64,000 bases of DNA from Lycorma delicatula. Lineage: Eukaryota > Arthropoda > Insecta > Hemiptera > Fulgoridae. This document shows positions 45,001 through 56,040 of the stretch, piece by piece. Position 1 is the first letter of the stretch. Each line of letters starts with the position of its first letter. A program made the position numbers and the translations under genes. A model generated the notes under the pieces. It did no database searches. It was not told the DNA's origin and saw only the letters and a list, made by a program, of their open reading frames with translations. The DNA is taken from NCBI RefSeq assembly GCF_047948215.1, contig NC_134465.1, positions 49,941,946-50,005,945 on the forward strand. The letters run 5' to 3'.

Positions 45001-47177
45001 CAATATGTGTGTGTACACATTTTGTCTTGGATTGTGATTTTCGATTCGGACTGAGCATTGTTAGAGGATTACAGAAATACACGAATGGTTATGATTGGCT
45101 GTCAGATCACCTCAAAATGGCCACCAAAATTAAAATTTTGTAACAATCATTATAAAATGGTGTAAGCTATCTAGTTGGTTCAAACACAGTAATGTATGAT
45201 TTACTAACTGCATAAAATATATAAACATCCATTTCGTAAATCAAGTATAAGACCCCACCCAAAATGGTGGTAAAACTAACTTTTTAATAATTGGAAAAAA
45301 TGCCGTAAAACCACATTAAGTTTATTTATAACATAAAACCACATAAAAAATACCATAAGGTAAATAAATTATATTATCTTAGCATATGTAGGAACCCAAT
45401 AGAGATTTATTAAAACCATAACAAAGTTATTTGTGCCAATTTAAAATTAGAAAAATGTATAACTTTTTAACTATAACAGGTACTGAAAATGAACTAACGT
45501 CGTATAAAACTATAAATTATGATTAACATAATATGTGAGGACTGATTTGATCGGCCACCAAATACTGGTTACATGACCTAAGGGAACTTTATAACAAAAA
45601 AAATAATCTCTTAAAGACTTATGTAATTTTAATATACAATAATTAACTTATAAAATAGTGAAAATTATTAATTATAATGAAAGTCCTATTCAAAACTCTT
45701 AAATCACTTAGGAAATATAATTAACAGTAATAGTAATAATAATAATAATAAGAAGAATATTAATTCAGGAAAGTCTTCTTAGGCTTTTTTTTGAAAAATG
45801 GTTTTAATTAAAATAATATACAAAATAACCCTCAAAGAATAAAATAAACTTAAAATAACCATACAAAAAATAAAAAAATAATGACCATTTGATTCTTCTT
45901 TTAATGAAATTTTAACTTAAAATTTAAATTAAGAATTAGGAAGTTGTGAAAGGTTATTTGTTTTTTGATTTGACATTAACTTCTAAAAATGTAAAAATTT
46001 AAAGTAAAATTAAACATTTTTTTAAAAACTTTTTTGGTACAGGCTTTTTTTAATGAAGCTATGTAAAAATGAAAGACTAAAGGAGCAAATAGAATTTACC
46101 AAGGAAATGTAATCTACAGATATCAAAACTGTTTTAGAAATCACATGTAGAAACTCTTTTCAAGATATATATAGATATATATATATATATATAAAATTTA
46201 TTAATCCATACAGCAATAACAAACTGATGACCAATAATAGTTATTGATAGATAAATTGTGTAGCGAGTGAAAAATGACACATGGAGATTGGCATTATATA
46301 TATCATATATACCACAGCAGGATTAATCTATAATTATATTTATTAAAAAAACTGATGCTGGTAACATGAACTTTTTTTAAATTTGGTATTCCAGCTCGTC
46401 TTTATCTTTAGAAAATACTAGAAATGTTAAAAAACTATTACCTTTTAATCACAAACTAAAAAAGGCTTATACTTGATGACTTCTTATCGCATATTTATAT
46501 TATTTCAACCACAATCTTTCAGAAACAATGAAGATCACAAAAGTTATTTTGAAAATAAAAAGCTACTGTAAAATATGAATTTTTAGTTGGTTTACCTGTC
46601 TTTAAAACATTATAAATTTTCATTACTGATTGTACAAAGAGAATATTGCAAAAATGGTATTATTTCTAATTCATAATATAAGGTTTTTTAACACAAATGA
46701 TTTAAAATTATTTACAAGTAACCAATTTTGTTGTCACTTTGCATACAAGTAACCACCTAAACTATGGGAAAAAGTTATGCATTAAAACAAAGTACAGAAA
46801 TTATTATATCATCAGAAATTTAATCAATAAATCTGGACAAAGACAACTGCAACTTTTATTTGAAATATTAAAAAATTTTGAACGGAAAAACTTTTTTCCA
46901 TACTTTGTTTTGCAGCCAGACAATGCAAGTTCTCACCACATCAATACTAAATTAGCTACTCTTGGATACAATTTCTGGCAAGGGTCTGATAATTTTTCAC
47001 TTATAGTATTCATTCAATTTCTTCCTTAAAATAAATTGAAAATATATATCTGAGATCACAATAAAAGAAAAAACAATATAATGTTCTAACAACAAAAAAG
47101 TCATACAACTCAATATTTTTGTTTCAACAATGAATTGATCAATAACTTAAAATAACTATATAAATATATTAACTTAC

Positions 47178-47241
47178 CACCAACAGGATCATTTTCATCC
47201 ACTTTTATCATTTTATATAATTATTTTTTTGGGATACAATC
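47178..47241 (-). CDS. Myosin-light-chain-kinase-type protein kinase, exon 1 with start codon
   Basis: Minus-strand exon with acceptor TTTTTGTTTCAG (complement at 47242-47253) and donor GTAAGTT. It holds a short 5' untranslated part (30 nt) and the ATG at 47211-47209; the coding part is 34 nt and reads MIKVDENDPVG plus one base. The phase-1 end fits exon 2 exactly (G + AA = Glu). The presence of an acceptor means at least one upstream non-coding exon exists at higher coordinates. The short N-terminus with no immunoglobulin domains indicates either a short kinase or an internal-promoter isoform of a giant Stretchin-type gene. The start was chosen because it is the only ATG and gives continuity with the kinase frame. 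Confidence 0.7.
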
Positions 47242-48474
47242 TGAAACAAAAATAAAAATTATAAATATATATACAGTTTTAACAACTTAATGTAACAGGG
47301 ATTAGGTCAGAATATGAACTGTGAATTTTACATTCCCAACAGCAAATACATATTAGAATGTACTTTACTAAAAAACCTACCTTTACCCAGTACATAACTT
47401 ATTTGCCAGTTTGACTTTTTGTGCATCTTTAAATTAAAAAAACTGAGTTCTTGGCCAGTAGTTGCTCAGGTATAAAGCAGTTACCATCCCACTTAACCCC
47501 AATAGAAGCAGCTACTCTGACGGCTATTAGAAAGCACCAGCATGTAAACTGATGGAACCAAGATGGAAGGTGACCCAAAATCAAATCATCTACCCAAATA
47601 GGGAAAAAATATTCATATATTTTTTCCCTATTTGAGGGGACAATTATCCTATAGTAACACTGCGTCTCATTAGTAGATAAAGATAAAAAGAATGAACTGC
47701 TCATATTTACATCTTTCTTTCTTTGCACAATCCCAGTGGCAAACTTCCAATAGAGTCTTGGGCAGTGATCATGTAGTAAGTCCAATGTAAAAGGAATAAA
47801 ATTCTCCAATCATAATTTCATTTGGGGATTAAAAAAACGATCTAATATTTTAGAATGTAAAATGAAATTATATCTTAGACCATATATTTAAAACATAACT
47901 AAATATCTTAGGAGTGAAGATTTACATATTAAAGTAAATTTTTATTTCAAAATATGTTTATAAGTCCCTAAGAATTTTATATTTGTTTGCTGATTGAAAT
48001 CAACTAATGATAATGATCACCAACTAATGATAATAACTATTACCAATTAAGGGATATACCAATGAGTATATTTATAGCATTTATTTGTGATTAATTAAAT
48101 CTTGTACCTAGGTTTTCACAAACAAAAAACTGACATGTTTTAATTACAAAGTATTCTTATAAATTAAAATGGCAGCAGCATAACAACCTGATGTTCATAC
48201 TTTTAAAAAAACAAAAAATCAGAATTTACTTTCTAAATAACTGGAAATATATTTTCATAAGATCTTTTCAGGACCGTGATCCAATCTCATTCCATGGTTT
48301 TACTATTTAGAAATCAATACACCAAGGAAGAGACTAGATCATAGTTCTTAAAAAGATCATACAGAAAATTTCCCAATTATGTATTAAGAATACAAGTTGT
48401 GGTTTTACCATAACTTTCTGATGTATATATATGGAATAAAAACCACCAAAACATAAATACTTTTAACCAACTGT
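47242..48474. other. Region upstream of kinase exon 1
   Basis: Contains the minus frame 47429-47809 (126 codons, no recognised motif) and a perfect 18 bp inverted repeat at 47595-47634 inside it. No promoter element could be assigned; the first exon of the kinase gene was not found. Confidence 0.4.
47595..47634. repeat. Perfect 18 bp inverted repeat
   Basis: CAAATAGGGAAAAAATAT (47595-47612), loop TCAT, then its exact reverse complement (47617-47634). It would form a 40-nt stem-loop. Confidence 0.9.
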
Positions 48475-48846
48475 AGAACGTCAAGAATTTTGTTGTACTT
48501 TTTGTTTATGATACGGATAAAGGCTGTTATTATTAAGTATCCTTACTTTAGTTGTGAAATTCTCAACCAGTTAGAAAGACATAAACTTACATGTAATGAC
48601 ACTGGGATTACGCTGCATAGCAACAATAATGTTTTCATCGACATTAACATCATACTGGAGAGGACGGTCATAAGGGATACGATTACTGCTAGGAAGAGAT
48701 CCTGTTTCCCGTAACATTAGAAATGCTGCACTAATAGTTCTTGGATTTGGAATCGTGCGATTAGGATAACGTTGTCGACAATCTTCAACAGCAGCCATAG
48801 CACTGCCTTCACACACACCATAAATAAACATTACTTTAATAACCAA
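48475..48846 (-). pseudogene. Fragment of a DUF4817/Tc1-like transposase
   Basis: The minus frame from 48846 reads MVIKVMFIYGVCEGSAMAAV, then CRQRYPNRTIPNPRTISAAF and LMLRETGSLPSS, the N-terminal helix-turn-helix domain (DUF4817 type) of a Tc1/mariner-superfamily transposase group widespread in arthropods. Next come DVNVDENIIVAMQRNPSVIT and, after a stop, NNSLYPYHKQKVQ, matching the family's ILH...L(Y/H)PYKxQ(K/R)VQ motif. Everything after about 48475, including the catalytic DDE part, is missing or unreadable. No inverted repeats found. Confidence 0.7.
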
Positions 48847-48872
48847 CCAGATTCAAAAGGGTTATGCAGTAC

Positions 48873-49207
48873 AACCCATCGGGTTGGTCTAGTTGAGAAC
48901 GCGTCTTTCCAAATCAGCTGATTTGGAAGTTGAGAGTTCCAGCGTTCAAGCCCCAGTAAAGGCAGTTACTTTTATACGGATTTGAATACTAGATCGTTAA
49001 TACCGGTGTTCTTTGGTGGTTGGGTTTCAATTAACCTTACATCTCAGGAATCAAAACTTAAAACTGAACTCAAAAACTCAAACTGGTCAGGAATCAGTAT
49101 ATTCAGTATCTCAGTTTGACCATTCACTTCATTTACACTCATACATATCACCCTCTGAAGTAATATCTGAACGGTAATTCCCGGAGGCTAAAACAGAAAA
49201 AAAAGAA
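48873..49207 (+). repeat. SINE2 with internal insertion and target-site duplication
   Basis: Head CCATCGGGTTGGTCTAGTTG, ATCAGCTGATTTGGAAG, B box GTTCAAGCCC, core GGTTGGGTTTCAATTAACC and CCCGGAGGCTAAAACAG with a poly-A tail match the copy at 29516. After the ATCTCAGGAATC position about 60 bp of partly repetitive sequence (AAACTTAAAACTGAACTCAA) replaces the normal 20 bp. ATGCAGTAC flanks the element (48864-48872 and 49208-49216). Confidence 0.9.
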
Positions 49208-49729
49208 ATGCAGTACGCCATCTACTTATACTAACAGGAAAATTGCACTAATGAACTGAAACTCGATTGTAAGCTTACAAAACAACACAAATATTCAAAA
49301 AACTTATCTGTTGGACAGCTGTTATTGTATTGCCAACTTTTTAAATAAAAATTATTCCTTATTTTAATTTGATTTAAACAAGAATCATTGGTTTTTAAAA
49401 GAACTTAAATACATCGCTACGATCGATGATCCAGTACTATCCAGTATGAAATAATTTATTTTGAAACTTCTTTTATTAATTTTTAATACCACATTGACTG
49501 TTTTTTATCATTTTTCCCTAGTTTTCAAAAATAAATCAGTTATCGTTAAAAATCATTTTCTCGTTAAATTTAGCTTTATATTACTCTAAATAAAAGTCCA
49601 TTTTATCAACTGTTATTCCCCTGCTCTTTATTTATATACTATTCTGTTTAAAATTAAATTTACTTCAAGTCTTTATTAAAGAGTTTTATCAGTTTATTAG
49701 CAATTAACAAAGTAATTACAAGACAAACG
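49208..49729. other. AT-rich spacer
   Basis: No gene or shared repeat recognised. Confidence 0.4.
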
Positions 49730-50010
49730 TAAAAAAGTGCGTTTTTTGACAACCGTTTTTGCATTTTTCTAAAAAACCACTGAAGGTACAATTCACGGAC
49801 TTATTTTTTTCAATTTGTCAGCTCGAATTTCTCATGAAATCATCAAATTAAGTTACATTTTTGCGTCCCGAGAATTTCTGTATAGCTTCATTTCACTGGA
49901 GGAGATGAAATCTGGGCGAAATTTTTCGCCAGCCGTAACTAGTTAACGAAGTGTTTCCGGACCGATGTTTACATGTACGTTTTTCTTTATTTTTACATGT
50001 TGAATGAGCT
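49730..50010 (+). repeat. Dispersed repeat R-C, copy 2
   Basis: Uninterrupted counterpart of 19080-19590: TTTTTTTCAATTTGTCAGCT, TTTGCGTCCCGAGAATT, GGGCGAAATTTTTCGCCAGC and ACGAAGTGTTTCCGGACCG. Shows the empty site for the SINE2 found in copy 1. Confidence 0.7.
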
Positions 50011-50017
50011 TGTAAGA

Positions 50018-50284
50018 CATATCTTACCTTAATTTTTCGTGAAACTGCTTTTGCAGGATTCCGCATCCTCAGTCATGGTTGAGATAATTCCGTTATTGCA
50101 TAATAAAAATTTAAAAATAAGAATACTAAAATAAAGAAAATTGCGTATTAATTTATTTTATCCTTAAATTAATAGGCAATTTTCATCATTATTTTTAAAT
50201 TTTTATTATGTAATAAAGAATTATTTCAATCATGACTGAGAATGCAGGATCCGCGAAAGTATTTTCATGAAAAATTAAGATATG
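50018..50284. repeat. Near-complete 267 bp hairpin (foldback/MITE-like)
   Basis: The whole segment is one imperfect palindrome. The left side runs CATATCTTACCTTAATTTTT, CAGGATTCCGCATCCTCAGT, CATAATAAAAATTTAAAAAT and AAAATTGCGTATTAATTTA. The right side returns TTAAATTAATAGGCAATTTT, ATTTTTAAATTTTTATTATG, CATGACTGAGAATGCAGGAT and AAAAATTAAGATATG. The apex is near 50155 with a loop of about 10 nt. No coding content. It immediately follows repeat R-C. Confidence 0.9.
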
Positions 50285-50385
50285 TTTAATTTAATGTTTT
50301 GTACTAAGTGGTTTATTTAATAGAATCTAAATATAATTTAACAGTAATGAGGTATAATATGAATATTAACGATTAATTTCAATGA

Positions 50386-51239
<854 letters not shown>

Positions 51240-52860
51240 ATGACTATGTTAAGGGGCTGTGTCAACGTACCTAACTCTTTTTGCTTTATTTGTGGAAAAT
51301 TTAATGTCACAAAACAAGAAAGAAACATTATAGAATTTGTTAAAAAAAAAGTATATTTTGCATATGTTAGTGTGAAATTAGGAGACCAAAATAAATCTTT
51401 GGGTCCTCATAAGGTTTGTTTAGTGTGTGTGTTGAAGAGCTTTGCCAGTAGTCACAAAGAAAAAAAATAGTTTTTCCACTTTGGAGTGCCTATTAGTTGG
51501 AGAGACCAACCAATCATAGCACTGATTATTACTTTTGTTCATGTGTAATACAGGGATTCAGTTAAAAAAAAACAAAAAAAAAAAACAGAAATTCAAACCT
51601 TCAATACTTCATGGACCAGAATTACTTGTTCTTTTACCACCAGAAAATTAGGTGATATAGGAAGAAATGGTTTCACAGACCTGTGGTAATGAACTGGATG
51701 ATGATTATGATCCTGGAAATGATAAACCAGAACTGTTAAAGCAATCCAAATTAAGTGATTAGCGGTAAGGGGCTTAAACCTTCCTAAGGACCTTGTTGAA
51801 CTTTTAGGTTGAAAGTTGAAGGAAAAATGTTTGTTAGCTCCTGGCACTACTTTTTACTGTTTTAGGAACAAAGAAAAAGACTTTGTTTAATATTTTTCTC
51901 AAGAAGATGCATTAGTTTACTGTAATGATGTACCTGGACTCATGGAACAATTCCGCATTGACTGCAAGATATCTGAATGTTGACTATTCATTGATTCGTT
52001 GAAAAGGAGTCTTAAGGCAATATTTTGTACAATTGAAGTAAGTTTGCTTCTTTACCAGTGGGATACTCAGTTCATACGAAAGAGTGTTAGAAAATCTTGA
52101 TTTACTTTTAATTAAACTTCCATATAAGGATCAAGATTGGGCAATTTGTGACAATTGAATAGGTGTTTTCTTTGTTACTTGGACAACAAAGTGGTCTTAA
52201 CAAATATCCATTTCTTTGTATGAATGGTGTAGTTGTGATAGAAAGTAGCACTATAATAAAAAAGAATGCCACTAAGACAAACTTTAAAAGTTGGTATGAA
52301 AAACATTGAAAGAGAAGGTTTAGTAGAGAAAAGCAAAGGTTTTGCTTCCTTCGTTACATATTAAACTATGGTTAATGAATTAATCAGTGAACTCCAATTA
52401 ATCACAATGAATTAATCAGAGAATATTCCAAGTATCTTTTCAGTTAGTTTCCAGGTTTATCAGAAACAAGGATAAACGATGATGTTTTTGTTGGGCTGGA
52501 TATAAGGAAGTTTATGAAAGATAAAATATTTGAATCTAAAATTGAGGAAGCAGAAAAACAAGCTTGGAAAGCATTCAAAGATACAGTTAAAAAGTTTCTT
52601 GGCAACAAATTTTCTAGATTCACACCTTGACTGCTTTCCTGAGAATCTTGGTGCAGTGAGGAGCAGGGAGGAAGATTCCACCAAGACATGAAAGAAATGG
52701 AAAGAAGATACCAAAGGAAGATGGAACATGACCATTATACTGATTACTGTTGGATGTTAAAAAAGTAGCATCTGCTGCGACACCATAGAAGAAAAAGCAC
52801 CAAAAGTAGTATAAAACAAAAAGAAAAAGATTTTATAAGGACTTTTAGGGCAATAGATAG
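51240..52860 (+). pseudogene. Decayed copy of a multicopy arthropod zinc-finger-like protein
   Basis: The start is open for 76 codons (51240-51470): NSFCFICGKFNVTKQERNII with a CxxC pair, and LGPHKVCLVCVLK with HxxCxxC, a probable zinc-binding module. Further pieces in changing frames read VPISWRDQPI, LAPGTTFYCFRNKEKDFV, EDALVYCNDVPGLMEQFRI, LFIDSLKRSLKAI, LLYQWDTQF, KAFKDTVKKFLGNKF and an end with LDCFPENLGAV and EDSTK. I recognise this order from an uncharacterised, highly repeated arthropod protein family, possibly derived from a transposase. Multiple frameshifts and stops; non-functional. Confidence 0.6.
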
Positions 52861-53039
52861 TATTTTACTGCGTTTTCATTAGTTTTTAAGTAATTTTGTT
52901 TTTCATATCACTTATAAATTTTTAATTTAATTAAAAATTGCTTTTTATATTTAAAAAAAATTTTGAAACCTTTTTGTGAAAATCCTTACGTGATGGAGAA
53001 AAGTTTGATATCAAATATGACCTTAATTTACATTTAAAA

Positions 53040-53145
53040 GGTTGTATTTTATTAATAATCCTACCGTATAACAATGATGCAGTTACAAATTTATTTAAAA
53101 TTCACTTCATTAGTTTTTATAATGTACCTTAGAATGGTACAGAGG
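53040..53145 (+). repeat. Direct repeat, left copy
   Basis: TTTTATTAATAATCCTACCG, ATGCAGTTACAAATTTATTT, AAAATTCACTTCATTAG and TTTTTATAATGT recur at 53758-53860 with about 10 percent change. The two copies are in the same orientation about 718 bp apart. Confidence 0.75.
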
Positions 53146-53757
53146 TTAACACCCAGAAATACATAAGAATTATCAAGTTGAAAAAATTTTTTGATCAATA
53201 AAAAACAAAAGCCTATGAATTAATTTTTATAATAAATCCTTAAATCTTGGTACATTCCAATATAAAAACAAATATTTTTAAAACGAATAAATGTATTTTA
53301 AAAAATTACAATTTGCAATTGGTAATATTGTAACTATTAATTTTATTTGTTAAGTTGGTATCAGTGGAAATTATTCTACGATGGTGTCTACTAGCAATGG
53401 CCAAAGGCCAAGCAACACCGACCAAAATAATAACAACAATAAAAATGCTTCAACACTACCAAGAAATGGCAACCAGTCAAAATTGTTTATCCATAGTTTT
53501 TTCTTTTTTATAGTATTATTATTAATATTATTTAATTTCTATATCTTCTTTAATTCCCTTTAACACTGTTACTAATTTTTATAATACAGTATAGATTACT
53601 GATCAGGAATTTTTTTTTTTGTTATATAAAAGAATCACAATGAACAACAGGTGGAAGTTGTAAACGAAAATGATAAAAGTAAGAAGCTATAATAATAGTT
53701 ATGCCACACGCAAGTTCTGTTGAGCAGCAACAATTAACAATATTAATAAACTTTAAA
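53146..53757. other. Sequence between direct repeats
   Basis: Includes a short frame at 53381 (MVSTSNGQRPSNTDQ, then Asn-rich, then THR-like ASTLPRNGNQSKLF) that reads like real coding sequence for about 36 codons before turning hydrophobic and AT-driven. No splice signal fits; left as unassigned. Confidence 0.3.
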
Positions 53758-53860
53758 AAGTTCTATTTTATTAATAATCCTGCCATATAATAATTATGCA
53801 GTTATATATTTATTTAAAATTCACTTCACTAGTTTTTATAATGTTTGTTAGAATGTTGTT
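53758..53860 (+). repeat. Direct repeat, right copy
   Basis: Partner of 53040-53145 (TTTTATTAATAATCCTGCCA, AAAATTCACTTCACTAG). Could be a segmental duplication or two copies of one dispersed element. Confidence 0.75.
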
Positions 53861-53999
53861 GAGGATTAGTGTTTGCCTACTCGGACAGTAAATAGACAGG
53901 AAAAGTTGGATTTGTTAAATCTTTATGCTAACCAAATAATTTCTCAATGCTCTTACCAGAGCACCATTCTATTGTTAGATTCTACCACTCCACCAACCT

Positions 54000-54130
54000 A
54001 CATGGTGAGTGTTTGTGACTTTGTTTTCATCCTAAAAATTCTCAGTTCAAGTCCCAATTACGCTTAACATTTTCATAAGCTACAAAAATTCATCTATGGC
54101 AACGTAAGTGTAATTGGGTGTAAACCATCT
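54000..54130 (+). repeat. SINE1-related, old copy
   Basis: The B-box-like CAGTTCAAGTCCC is followed by ACATTTTCATAAGCTACAAA and TTCATCT, in the same order as SINE1 (B box, CATGGCATTTT, GCTACAAA, CATCTCATC). The head is decayed. Confidence 0.5.
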
Positions 54131-55194
54131 TTTGCTTTGGGAATACAAAAATAAATAATTAACATCTGGCTTATTGATCCAAAGATATAAGATACAATAC
54201 ACTCTACATGGAAAAGTGATGTAGTGTATGGGCCAAAATCAACAAAACTGCACAAGTATCCCTGGAGACTTCCAAAGTACCGTTAAATTAATCAATCATA
54301 TCACAGTAATCTGATAAAGAATAAACATCATTCTTAAAAATAATATATAATAAAAAATGTAACGCCCTTGATATATAAATCAGAGCCTATGAATATTGAA
54401 AAAAATATTGATGGAATTCAACCAAAACATTAAAAAAAACCATATATTTAAACAAACTTGAAGATAATTAATTATACAAACACAAAGTAATTGCATTCTA
54501 AATGAGCAAACACAGTTCAAATCCAACAAATTTTTAACCACATTCTAAATACGTTTGCCTTAATAAAAAAATCATCAACACTTAACACCAACGGATGAGA
54601 TGCGCTAATGTAAGAACAGAAATACCAACCGCTGAAGATGGCCATAATAATGAATGAATGTGCTGTATCATTAGTTTAAAAAACTTTATGAAATTAATAA
54701 ATTTGATTTGGTTTCACATTTTAAATATTGATAGTTTTAAACAACTATCATAAAATATAATCAGAATATTTATTTACACAACTACATAATTTACTGATCA
54801 ATTGGTGTTAAAGATAAAATTACTTCTAGTTGGCGTTACTAATGATATATTATTCATTAATGATAATGTTTTTTGGTTAATCTGAAACTAATAAAGATCT
54901 ACTCCTTAACATACATATTACAACATAAGGATATACTACAAGTTCCTGGTGTGACTCAACTTCCCCATAGTTTAATAAATAGTTAATATTTGTGAGACAA
55001 ATAGTAATTTTTTTTTAGATCTTTGATAGAAGAATCAGTGTAGAGTATAGCATTTTTAGTTTCTGAAGTACATCATTAGGTTCTTGTTCCTTCTGAAGAA
55101 AATCTGAAAGAAATTTGTGAGTAATATTCCAATCATTAAATTATGACTGTCCATCACACTCAATTATAAACAAGTACTGTGCTAAAATTTTAGG
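54131..55194. other. AT-rich spacer with a possible small exon
   Basis: 55085-55121 reads VLVPSEENLKEI between an AG and a GTGAGT, but its phase does not fit the exon candidate downstream. Nothing else recognised. Confidence 0.3.
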
Positions 55195-55344
55195 CTAGAG
55201 ATTTTGAGAATGAAGATGAAGCAAGTTTAAGGAATCCTTCAACAGTGACAACTCCTGAAATTTTTTATTATGTGAATGATCTAATTTTGGCATTTTGGAA
55301 AATTATATCTAATAATATTTCTGAAAAATTAATGATAACCAAGG
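55195..55344 (+). CDS. Candidate internal exon of an unidentified gene
   Basis: A 150-nt block opens after an acceptor (AAAATTTTAG) and closes before a donor (AAG|GTATGT). In phase 0 it reads ARDFENEDEASLRNPSTVTT, PEIFYYVNDLILAFWKII and SNNISEKLMITK, with no stop and balanced amino-acid use, unlike the AT-driven frames around it. The other two frames contain stops. I do not recognise the family. It lies on the opposite strand from the kinase gene. It could instead be part of a transposon or a decayed gene: no neighbouring exon with matching phase was found. Confidence 0.45.
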
Positions 55345-55639
55345 TATGTTATGGTTTTATGATTCATGAATATAGGAGCATAAAAAAGTTTCTGGTCAGA
55401 TTGATGTCAAAATGTTTGACATACTAGTTAAATAACAAAATCCACCCATATGAGAGTGGGTATGATATATTATGATTCTCTATCTTAATGTTTAATTTTT
55501 AATTCATCCTCCTTTTTGTCACATTTGACAGATGACAATTATTCCTTTTATTTATTTTTAAACTGAATTTCTTTTGTAGCAATACATCAGAAATTTAGAA
55601 TTTCTTCAAATTTATTTTTCCAAAAGGATAATGTTTTTG
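55345..55639. other. AT-rich spacer
   Basis: Follows the candidate exon; no next exon recognised. Confidence 0.3.
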
Positions 55640-55905
55640 GAAACTCTTTAACATTTCTATACTTTCTCCTTAGGCTAGTTATTCTACTATCAAAGATTTA
55701 TCTTTCAACTACTGAATTGCTTCTATATTAATGTTGAAATGTAATAGGGACAGATAACATCCTTGCTTACTTCTTTCTGAAATCAGAAGTCGTCTTTCTT
55801 TGTCTTCTACTCTTATCACTGCATCCCAAGTGCTGCTCAGATTCTATTTAAGTCTTTTCTCTACATTTCAATCCAATTTTTTTTTTAATTTTTAAATTCT
55901 TTGTA
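55640..55905 (-). mobile_element. Non-LTR retrotransposon fragment, reverse transcriptase motif B region
   Basis: On the minus strand broken frames read VEDKERRLLIS, then a degenerate RRGVRQGCxLSPxLFN-like block (SKQGCYLSLLHFN with shifts) and NINIEAIQ. The DNA GGATGTTATCTGTCCCTAT is the motif B coding stretch. No frame above 60 codons. Confidence 0.5.
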
Positions 55906-56040
55906 CACCTAAAAATGTAATTTAGATGACTTTGAATTTTTTAACACTGCTTTCTAAAACCAATCGGAATGAGCTCCCTTGTACTAATCAAGATTCTCTG
56001 ATCAAGTATTCATTCTACAACATCTTTTACCCTATTGTAA

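Larger units (their letters stand above)
36822..47177 (-). other. Intron 1 of the kinase gene, 10.4 kb
   Basis: Runs from donor GTAAGTT (47177-47171) to acceptor CAG (36824-36822). Contents: two (TA)n tracts, a foldback repeat (38271-38609), a direct repeat pair (38831, 38984), two old SINE1 copies (39470-39830), a 23 bp tandem, an R-B 3' end (41997), a (C)n run at 44047 and otherwise AT-rich, CpG-poor sequence. 40930-41700 is less AT-rich and frame-less, possibly a decayed transposon that I cannot assign. The frame 46739-47029 has a DNASSH motif that only loosely resembles a transposase. Confidence 0.7.

Noticed and set aside
46739..47029. 96-codon frame with a DNASSH motif, like a transposase
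   Set aside because: Only six residues resemble transposases and the surrounding sequence does not; no inverted ends.
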